A DNA stretch of 64,000 bases, taken from Typha latifolia. Its lineage: Eukaryota; Streptophyta; Magnoliopsida; Poales; Typhaceae. Below, one piece after another: positions 55,133 to 64,000 of the stretch; position 1 is the stretch's first letter, and the number at the start of each line of letters is the position of its first letter. Under the pieces are notes generated by a model, which was not told the DNA's origin, searched no databases, and saw only the letters and a program-made list of their open reading frames with translations. The translations under genes and the position numbers were made by a program. The stretch is from the NCBI GenBank assembly GCA_019914945.1, contig CM034104.1, forward strand, positions 6,450,501 to 6,514,500. The letters are read 5' to 3'.

Positions 55133-56319
55133 TTTCTAGTTTTTGACCATTACCAACAACTAGAGATTGGTTACCATTGTGCTGCTTTTGCTTCAGGTTG
55201 TTGACATCATTAGTAACATTACTTGCTCCACTATCAACATACTATGCATGGTCATTTAGGATATCGAGAATTGCCACAAAAATTGAGTGTTGATTTCTCT
55301 TGTTTGCATCAAGGGAAACTTCACATGTAGTTGTTATTGAACCTGTGGTAGTAGTGAGCAACAACACGTCCAATTTTCCCATAGACCTGACACATTGAAT
55401 GAGAGCCACCTCTGCCTCCAAAGAACCTTCCCTCTCTACCATTGTTGCTTGTGAAGTGACCACTAGCCTGATTGTTGCTTGATTATTGCCTGATTGATGC
55501 GGAGATTGAGATTGATTATGAGGACTCTGACCTTTGTTGTAGTTACTATTTTCTCTGGTATTAGCAAAATTAGCTATTTGCTTACCAAGATTGATGGAGG
55601 CAATACCAACATTTAGTTGTTCCAATCTCTTCTCATAGGTTAGGAGTTTGGATTGGAGTTCTAGCCAAGATATATTTTCCTTTTCTATGATCTGGCACTC
55701 TACTGGATTGTCGTCAAGTGAATCAAGTCTAGTAAGAGTTTGTGAGATAAGATCATCTAAGGTCATAGGTTCTGCAAGTGCTAAGTTATCAACTAATTTA
55801 TTCATAGTTTTTAGGTAATCGGCCATCTTCATGCTTCCTTTCTGCAACTTGTTAAATTCCCTATTATAGTAAACAATATTGGACCTATTTTTCAAGCCAA
55901 ATAGATCTCTGATGGCTTCCCAAAGTTGTTTTGAGGTTTCATACCCCATCAACTTTGAAGCTACTTCAATATCAATTGAGTTGTAAATCCAACCCAGCAA
56001 AATCTAATCTCGAACAACCAAATTTTTATATACAAGATTGTTTTGAAGCTCACTCTTTGTGGCTCGTGCAATAGTTACTTCAATGAACTCAGGTGGATAT
56101 TGTTTGGCCTCTGTTATGAAACCTTCTATTTTGTTGCCTCTAATCATAGGTAGAACCATATTTTCTCCAAAGAAAAAAATTATCATGATTGAGCTTCACA
56201 GAATAGAAGGAACCAAAAGGATTACCTGCAAGAGTTAAAGACTTGCTAGTATTACTAATGTTGCCTGTGTTTTCTCCTTGAACATTGCCTGAAAAATTAC
56301 TATTGACGACGCTAGCCAT
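55133..56319 (-). pseudogene. Copia gag-protease fragment, decayed
   Basis: Gag starts at an ATG at 56319 (MASVVNSNFSGN...). It contains the family's LNHDNFFLWR segment, the W..I.....KQLWEAIRDLFG..NRSNIVYYNREFNKLQKG core (55970-55820) and the DLISQTLTRLDS and LLTYEKRLEQLN segments, as in plant Copia UBN2-type gag. Breaks: an extra A in the run near 56165 shifts the frame; an in-frame TAG lies at about 56003-56001; the zinc knuckle (about 55395-55330) is out of frame and has lost two cysteines and the histidine; a TAG replaces the Trp codon just before Y-V-D-S-G-A-S. Several of these are G-to-A or C-to-T changes, as expected from deamination of methylated DNA. Confidence 0.8.
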
Positions 56320-56324
56320 ATTAG

Positions 56325-56336
56325 GCTCTGATACCA
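56325..56336 (-). other. Retrotransposon primer-binding site (tRNA-Met initiator)
   Basis: The minus strand reads TGGTATCAGAGC, the standard plant Copia primer-binding site complementary to the 3' end of initiator tRNA-Met. Three nucleotides separate it from the proposed LTR end. Confidence 0.85.
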
Positions 56337-56339
56337 AGA

Positions 56340-56571
56340 TGAAGAATAAGAGAATGTTATGTTGAACAAGTCTCAGCTATCTTAGTAGTTGCTGAGACAA
56401 TAACTATTGTATTTATATGCAAATTACAAAATGTGCCCTAATGTGAATCTGGAAGTTACATGTGTAGGTTGATTACAAGAAGTAGAGATAAAATCAATAT
56501 AGGAAAAAATTATGTACAAAGATGTTATTTTGCCTTGACAATGTGATGCTCTTCATTTGCTGTTTTAACAA
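56340..56571 (-). repeat. Putative Copia 5' LTR (about 232 bp)
   Basis: On the minus strand it would begin TGTTAAAACAGC and end ATTCTTCA, three nucleotides before the primer-binding site. It contains a TATAAATAC TATA-like box at about 56419-56411. There is no second LTR for comparison, so the outer limit is inferred from the TGTT start. Confidence 0.5.
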
Positions 56572-57949
56572 TTCGTGCTTCTCATAATTCAGTCTATAGC
56601 TAGCTTATGTACAACATAGTGTTTATGGTCATGGTCAAAGCACACTCAGATCACTGGAGTGAAGTTTCATGTGTTAGAAGTCAACAATTTAGAATTCAGC
56701 TATTCAATGGCAGGTTTTAAGAAATGGTAGAACAATAGTTTCATTAGTCAAATGACAAAGAGAACATTCGATTAGGGATTGATCAGTAGCCTGCCACCTA
56801 AGTTTGTAGCCACAAATGGAACAATAAACAAGGATTGATCGATTGGTGGAACTATAAACCTTAAAGTTCCTCCATCGATCGGTCGAATGATATCGTTGCA
56901 TTCAAACGATTGCATTACACTAATGTGGACCAACAAGTTTTATTAAGGAATCTTAGTCATCCATCAGTTAGGATCTCCCCACTATAAAAGGGGATTCTTA
57001 GGGCTTTGTTACATAGATATCCTATTGCAAAAGAAAGCACTAGAGCCTTCGAGAAAAAAGGAGAGGCGAGGAGAGATCCACCACCATCATATGCCAATGC
57101 CCGTTCTATTGGAACTTTGAAGCTATAGACCTTGGATAGTCAAACTTATCTTCACCACCACCACCTACCTAGAAGAGAAGATAGAAGGCCTGTAGCTTAG
57201 AGAGCGATCTAAAGTAAGGAAGATGGATTGGTTCATCAAAGAGGGGTTCGAGCAAGCGTCTCCAAAAGAGGAGGGCAGTATAGGATCAATATGTCATATG
57301 GGATCAGTGTAAATTAGGGTTGTAAGTAACTTAGTTTCATACTGCATCTCACAAATGATTAATCCTGATTGGTTTGTCGTTTGTCCCTTCGTGTGCGATC
57401 GAAGTGTTTCCATGTAAATCTTTGTGTTTGTGTCGTGGTGGTTGTTCTTACTTTTCTTAGAATTCTTGATAAGACATAGCATGTCAGAAAGTTAGTTGAC
57501 TTCGTGTGCGATCGAAGTTTTTTTGCCTAGAGAACTAGACCTATGTAAGAAGTATCATTTAGTAGATTGTAGCTTAATTAGCATGAATAATTTTGGGAAC
57601 TCACAAGGCATTACAAGAGCTAGTAACCTTAGGATTTATCACCATTATTTTGATTAAAAAGGATATGATCTTGCTTTTGTGCTATTTTTGTTGCTATTGC
57701 ATCTTACTTGCAATGTTCTATTACTTTCTTGTCTTAAGCACTTTATCCCACTTTTAGAAAATTATTCTTGTGCTTTTGCATTTATTCTTGCTATAGAAGT
57801 TTCAAGAGATGGTCAATTGACCATGAGACATGCGTGGTTGTCGATTGTCCAAAATACTCTATTTCTCAAGTCATTGTTAGTGATAGGGTACTCTTTGAAG
57901 ATAAACCTATAGACTAGTGAGACAAAATTAATTACAATAACTAGCGGTG
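56572..57949. other. Intergenic, no gene recognised
   Basis: Direct repeats of TTCGTGTGCGATCGAAGT occur at 57387-57404 and 57501-57518. Short words such as CATTCGAnnGATTG near 56765-56910 are repeated in both orientations. Nothing codes for a recognisable protein. Confidence 0.45.
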
Positions 57950-58290
57950 AAACAGTAAACCATTGAATGCCATGTTCAGTGGTGTATCCCAAGACAAGTT
58001 TCTTAGACTTTGGACATGTGAGGTTGCAAGGGATTCATGGGACATTGTTGGGAACACCCATGAGAGGAGGGTCACAATGAAACTATCAAAACAATTCAAA
58101 GGTTGAGTATGACCTTTGAGACCATATCCATATGGAGGAAAGTAGAACTTTTGATGATTTTTATGCCAAGATTAGTGATATTGTTGATGCTTCTCTTAAC
58201 TTTGGCAAGCATATCAACAAGAGCAAGGTCGTGAGAAATATTCATACTTTAATAGATTTCATGCCAAGGTAACAACTATATGAGAGGATA
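57950..58290 (+). pseudogene. Copia gag relic (N-terminal/central part)
   Basis: The plus strand translates, with frame changes, to L-N-A-M-F-S-G-V-S-Q-D-K-F then A-R-D-S-W-D-I-V-G-N-T-H-E-R. Further on come H-M-E-E-S-R-T-F-D-D-F-Y-A-K-I-S-D-I-V, N-F-G-K and K-S-K-V-V-R. These are the AKEAWDIL..THEG and ESI.DFYAKL.DI..LG..I..SK.VRKIL blocks of plant UBN2-type gag. At least two frame changes and several stops. It is on the opposite strand from, and unrelated in sequence detail to, the fragment at 55-56 kb. Confidence 0.7.
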
Positions 58291-61200
58291 ATGATCTTTG
58301 CAATGGTGGTTTTCACACTTCTAAGGTAAGTGTAAGGTTGAGATTTTTGTAATAGCAATTTCATGAAAAAAATTATATTTAATTGAGTTGTATAAATTAG
58401 ATTCAAGTGTATAGTCAAGTCATACATTTCTTGCAAAGATTTCAAGTTAATTGATGTAGAATTAAATTTAGAGAATAATATTTTAGGACCACGTCGGGAA
58501 AAGACTAAGAGTGTCCAGACAGCTAGAATGCATCACTTAATAAAACTTAAGTAGTGTTAGATAGCACGCAAGGACAACAAAAAAAGTTTAAATTCAAAAC
58601 TAGTTTTGGAAAATCCTTAAATGGCTTGTCTAGTACGAATCTTAGATGGTTCTAACCTTTATTTAAGGGACTGAGAGCCAGAGATTGAGACATTCATCTA
58701 AATGAGAATTTTATACATTTTTAGCCTTAACTTTGTAGTGTTCTCTAGATCCTTTACGGAGTCAAATACATATATATTATGAGGAGACCTTTTACATATG
58801 TTGAGTGTTGTAGAAAGTAAGCTCCTTGAGAAAAGTAGAACTCTAAATCAATTAATATTTGATCTCTCATGAATTCTCTAACTTAATTTGACCTTTGGCA
58901 TCATTTTATAAGTGTAGTAAAATGTCCATGATTCGTTCAAAAAAAAATCCAAAAAGAAACACCATGTTTGAAGTAGATTCAAAAGTTTCTATTTGATTAG
59001 ACTGGCATGGTGTGCAGCTGACTTACCGGATGCGCACCCAACTTTGAATGACATATGAATTGATATGTAATTTTTATGCCGGGGTATGCATCACACTATT
59101 TTGGGTTGCACCCAATTTATAGAAACTATTGAGGAGAGCATTCTTATGTCTGTTGCTTCGAGATCGTCTATCATGTTTTAAAATAGTAAAGGAGCTTAAA
59201 GGACAACGAACATATTTATCATCTTTAGAGTTTGATCCTTGTCAATTTAAGAACAATCAATGATGAATAGTCTATTTCATTGGGCAATTTATTGACATAA
59301 GAAGTTCGAGCAAGAGGATTTCAATCAAAGAGGTCGTTTGTATCATAGTGAGAGTAGTTATAAACGAATCTTATATCTATGTTTTAAATATAAAATATAT
59401 TAATCTGAGAGGTTGATAGGATATGTGGATTCTTCCTCTCTTCGTTGAATAAGGTTTTTTCATGTTAAAAAATTAGTGATTTGCACTATAAAACAATAGA
59501 ATATATAATTTTATATTATTAATCATTTTAGTTTTTTCTTTACATTTTTAGTTGTTTTAACTATAATTTGGCCATAATGCCCTTGCATGTATTAAGTGGA
59601 CAAAATCGCATCACGATAAAGTCATGTCACCTAATTTACCCATTTCTGTCTTTCTAATTTTATATTCATAAGAATAGAGAACATGTTCTTTGTGAAGAGA
59701 TATAGGTAGGAATGGAAAGATAAAATATATATTACTTCTCTATTCTTCTCTTACATCAACATAACAATGCTTTATTATTTATGTTAAATATTAACAAAGA
59801 ATTCTTCAACAAACTCTCTCTTTCTTTTTCACATCTTTAATGAAAACTTTAGCTAAAAACTTCACATTCATACCATCATATTAGTCATTGTTTACATAGA
59901 AAGTTTATAAGAGTGGATGAGCATAAAATATTTTTTTATTATGAAAGTAGAAGTACTTGTCTTTTATACATTAAAATAATTCTACCGTGTTACAAATGAA
60001 GGCAAAAGTTATATATTAATAAAAGAGCATCTAGATGAATATGATATTTTAATTAATTATCTTTTTCCATCAAAATAAGTTAATTCTTTTATCGACATTA
60101 TTGAGGTTGAAGATCTTTTATTAATGTTTGAAATTTAGCTAATGTATCAAGAAATTATATATTTATTTGGTAATAAAATATATAGCCATAGAGAACAAGA
60201 AAAATAATATTTGTAAATTCCATAGATATAATTATAGATCTCGTATATATTCATCTTTAAGTTATATAAAATTCATCCTTTGGATTTCATAAATATATTT
60301 ATGGATTCTATAAACATATTTGTATATTCCATATATATATTTTAGGAATTCATAGTTAGTAATTATAATATATATAATTAATTCTTTGGAATTCATAATT
60401 AGTAACTATAAAGTTCAAAGTTAATATATACAAAATCTGATAATACATCTATTACAGAGTGTATTTAGAATTATCATATCTAAAATCCGTAGTTGATATC
60501 TCAGGAATCCATAGTCATAATAATGGAATAATATGAAGTTAACAACTATATGGAGTTGGTATCTATAGAATCTATACTCAGCATATATAGAACCCGAAGA
60601 TACTAACAAAAAAAAAGTGAAATTAGGATATGCTCTGATGCTAATTGAAATAAAAACAAGGAATATCTTTACTTCATACTAGGAGAGTTCACAAAAAAAA
60701 AAAAAATTCAAGTCTATATTTTATTTTTCTTTTATTATTCTATCATTCGGGTGCGCACTTGACCTACTAACATATGAGTTTATATGTTAAACTCATACCG
60801 CAGTGTTGCCCCAATGTTTTGGTAATAATTACTAACCATACAAATCTATAGTTAATATATATAGAATCTAGAATCAGTATATATAAAATTTGAAGATATT
60901 AACTATAGAATTATATAGACTATATGTCAAAATATTTTACTGTTGTATACAAATATTTCAGAAAATAACATCTATGAATTGTATAGGTTGTTTGTCAAAA
61001 TACTCCACTGTTGTACACAAAGAAATATATATTATTCTACATTTTAAATATTCTAGTATTGTATGTCAATACAAAATTTTATTGTTCCACATACTCTAAA
61101 ATCCAAATTGTTCCAAATACAATTTAATTACAATAAATTAGTATATGGGCTTGATTCCTATGGTACTTTGCTGTGGAAGAACTGTTAAGTGAGGTATTAA

Positions 61201-63319
61201 TTGTCTTAGCATAATAGCTATAATTGGGGCTAATTGTGGCTTTGCTTAGATTCTCTCCCCTTCTTGACTCTATTAATTATAATTTTCATCATAATTTCTA
61301 CGTGTGTCATAATCTATATCTAGTCATTTACTCATTCTGCATGTAGAATATTTATGAGAAATTATGGATCATGATTATGTCTCCATGAATTCCATCAATA
61401 TACCTATGGATTCTAGAAATAGTATCTATGAATTCCCAAGTATGTTCAAAGTATATATCAAAAAATTTATATCTTTTTTATATTTGGCACCATTTAATGA
61501 ATTGCAATGTATCCATACCCAATAAAAACTAATAGCGCTATTACCACTAAGCATTATATTAAAGGTATTTTTACACCCATATTACATATCGTGTTACAAA
61601 CTGAAAGTAATGCAAGTAATCATAACTCAAAAAATTTAGAATTACTTTATATACAGAAAAAGAATGCTTTCACAAAATTTACCAGCATAAAAAAATAATA
61701 GAGTACAAATACAAATTTTTTTTGACTACTATCATAGTAAATTACTAAAAATAGTTTCAAGATAACTAATATTTTAAAGAGAGGCAAGTCATCCACATGA
61801 ATTATGCCTCAAAATCTAAAAGAGACTTACTTTTGGTTTTTTTTTATTAACCTTCGTAATGTTAATAAAGTTATGAACCAATACATTTGAATAGCAATAA
61901 GTGCTCAATTTGAGAATTTTAATCTCTTTATTATAATATTTTATTTGCAGGCTGCTTCAATATGACAAGATAAAAAAACAAGCAAATCCTATTTTTCTCA
62001 CGGACGACGAAGAAGAAAGGAGGAGGGCCATGATAAAGGAGATCGAGACTTTGAGGCCTTGGTGAGGCATGTTTGAAGTTCATATGATAAGAAAGGAAGA
62101 GATTAAGATTATGGAGAAGAAACGAGGGGTTTTGGTAAGATGAGAAATTTTAGTTTCTTGTCACCAAATTAGAAATTTTGGTGGAGAAGATAAGATGAAA
62201 AAAAAAATCAAGATATGTTAATAATTCAATGCTAGGAAAGGGCGAGATGTAAAAAAAAAATCTTTAAACTGATCTCTATGCATTTAATGGAAGGATACAT
62301 TCTCAAATTTGGTGCAAGGGTAATTTTGGCATTTTGAGAAAATTTTGGCTGAAATTGCAAAGTAAAAGTAGAATGGGTAAGGAAGCAAAAACATAAATTA
62401 TATTTGTTTATGGAGTACGGAGGAAATTACCCTAAAAAAATTGTGGCCATGTTTGTTGTGCTTTTTCATTTTTTTTAACTTTTACTTAGTTTTCATGTTT
62501 TTGACTCGTGTTCAATTTTTATAGTTAAATCAGTATTAAGATTTCTATCTCCTACTTGGTTTCTGTTTCCAAAGTTTGATTCTTATTAGGTTTTCTAAAC
62601 CTAGTAATTTTTTTTTGGCTTTCCTAGTTTGAATTATTTTTGACATTCCGATCTCTTTCACCTAATAGGATTCTATATCTCCTCCATTGAGTAAAATTTT
62701 AATTGGTATTTGAACATATTCCTTTTATTTTAGAAAGTTTCTAGAGATATGAATTTACCTAAAAAAGTCAATCTACTATTAGGCATCCTCTTCTTATTGG
62801 TTCAAACCACTATTATTGGAAAAATAGGACGAGAGCCTTTCTTAAATTTATTGATAAATATATTTGGCTTTTGGTTGTTTACGGTTATTCTCCACCTATT
62901 TAGTATATATTTTATCTCTAGTTAGGATTTAGGAAGAGTAATTTTTATATTAGCAACTTGATGTCTTATTTCTGGATGATTGCATTAGCATTTACTTGAC
63001 ATATTTCGTTTATGTGCTCTAGTTATATTGTCTTGTCATGATATGGTTGTTTTGATTGGCTTGATCAAAATTTAGAAGTTATTAAAAAAATCCCACTAGA
63101 TTTAGAGAATCGATTAAAATTAGACTTCAAAAATGTAAACTAAGTAGGATATGAAAATCTAAATATTGTTAAATTATGAAAACGGAATACAAGTTGAAAT
63201 GTGAAAACCAAGTAAGGATTGAAAACAAAAAAGCATGGCAAATACATAGCCATGAATTTTTTAATGAGAAAAATCCTCCAACAAAGAGGAAAAATTTAAG
63301 AAATACTTAAAGATTTTTA
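58291..63319. other. 5-kb AT-rich stretch without genes
   Basis: No coding feature. From about 60180 to 61460 short words such as GGAATTCATAGTT and TATAGAATCTA are repeated irregularly. One longer pair (60556-60605 and 60858-60905) shares ctatagaatct..atcag..atatata..gaagatattaac at about 300 nt spacing. The stretch lies between two gag relics on the same strand. Confidence 0.5.
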
Positions 63320-63590
63320 ATCCAAGTACCGAAGGTGCAAAAGAAAAAGGCACTGAAAAAGGAAAGAACTCAAACAACTACTCCACTAGACCTAGAGGAC
63401 AAACTGAAAGTTTAAACCTTAAGAAAGTATCAAATACTATGAATATCAAGGATTTGGACATATTGTAAAAGATTCTTCAAATTTAATGTGAAGAGCAAGA
63501 CATTGAAATCAATTTGGATGATTTGGATAACTTTGACAAAGAAGAATTTGAATCAGATCAAGATAAGGATGCTGTCTTTAGACATTAGAG
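63320..63590 (+). pseudogene. Copia gag relic (zinc-knuckle end)
   Basis: A basic Lys-rich stretch (63335-63400) is followed by K-Y-Y-E-Y-Q-G-F-G-H-I-V-K-D-S-S-N-L (63425-63480), a CCHC zinc knuckle in which all three cysteines have been replaced while Gly and His remain. An acidic tail follows (INLDDLDNFDKEEFESDQ, 63508-63564), as in plant Copia gag after the knuckle. Frame is broken in between. It could be the far half of the relic at 57950-58290. Confidence 0.6.
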
Positions 63591-64000
63591 AGTGGGGATG
63601 TTGAGTACATCAATTGTGATGTTCAAATCATCTACGGTAATGTTAGTTTTCTTTAACTGAATATAATCATATACATTAGTTAATTTTAGTGTAGGTGTAA
63701 AATGATCATATTACCCTCACTATCAAATCAAAGAAAGAACAAAAAGGAAAAAAATGTGGCACGACTCAAGAGTGATTTTGATGAGGGGTAATTTTGGTTC
63801 TTTAATTTTGAAATTAATAGAATATTCTTCATTCCGTGAGGTGTTGTTAGATAAATTTAACTCAGGGTATTTTTAAAGATTAAACTCATAGTGTTGGATT
63901 CAAATGATAAATACTGATAAGTTAGCGTGTAAATGATAGTAAAAATACAAGGCAAGATGCTTTCGATCAATTTCCCTATAACCATTTTCCCTCTTACCTA
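63591..64000. other. Right edge, no gene recognised
   Basis: AT-rich; no coding frame, repeat boundary or regulatory element recognised. Confidence 0.5.

Larger units (their letters stand above)
55133..56571 (-). mobile_element. Truncated Ty1/Copia retrotransposon (5' LTR to protease start)
   Basis: Read on the minus strand: putative LTR (56571-56340), initiator-tRNA-Met primer-binding site (56336-56325), gag, and the start of the protease with the D-S-G-A-S active site (55235-55221). The element then breaks off at about 55133, with no integrase, reverse transcriptase or second LTR downstream. All coding parts carry inactivating changes. It is a 5'-end relic. Confidence 0.75.

Overview
The window is nuclear DNA from a flowering plant. 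The evidence is spliceosomal introns with GT..AG ends, plant hAT, Copia and LTR repeats, and two genes of plant-specific type. The short intronless DMP gene is GC-rich at third codon positions, while the long intron-rich gene beside it is AT-rich. That contrast is usual in monocots, and the multi-kilobase introns make a large-genome, non-grass monocot plausible. The species cannot be fixed from the sequence alone.

Layout: (1) 190-4129 is a structurally complete hAT (Ac-like) DNA transposon with a perfect 8-bp target duplication. It carries GGCCCG-rich subterminal arrays, a transposase gene broken by two homopolymer frameshifts, and, on the opposite strand, a short fragment resembling a KRP-type CDK inhibitor between two perfect 22-bp inverted repeats. 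(2) 4138-4609 is a short promoter and 5' leader with a telo box. (3) 4610-50032 is one gene, the plant TRA1/TRRAP homologue. I traced 36 exons by hand; they join without a frame break into 3877 codons plus stop, and every junction is GT..AG. About 34 kb of its 45 kb is intron. (4) The introns hold several dateable insertions: two nested, oppositely oriented hAT-like non-autonomous elements (intron 5), a third copy of that family (intron 17), a solo LTR with a 5-bp duplication (intron 18), an older relative of that LTR (intron 9), a PIF/Harbinger-like element and a 129-bp tandem duplication (intron 13), a possible SINE (intron 8), and a CT-AT-AG microsatellite that can fold on itself (intron 26). 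(5) 51646-52257 is a complete single-exon DMP (DUF679) membrane protein gene. (6) 52.3-64 kb is AT-rich and gene-poor. It holds a truncated Copia element with LTR, primer-binding site, gag and the start of the protease on the minus strand, and two decayed Copia gag relics on the plus strand.

The two functional genes have no obvious pathway link. TRA1 is the large scaffold of SAGA and NuA4 histone acetyltransferase complexes; DMP proteins are small endomembrane proteins. The rest of the window is a record of transposon activity that the TRA1 reading frame has survived. I found no CRISPR array, operon, tRNA or rRNA gene. All family assignments come from reading motifs, not from database searches.
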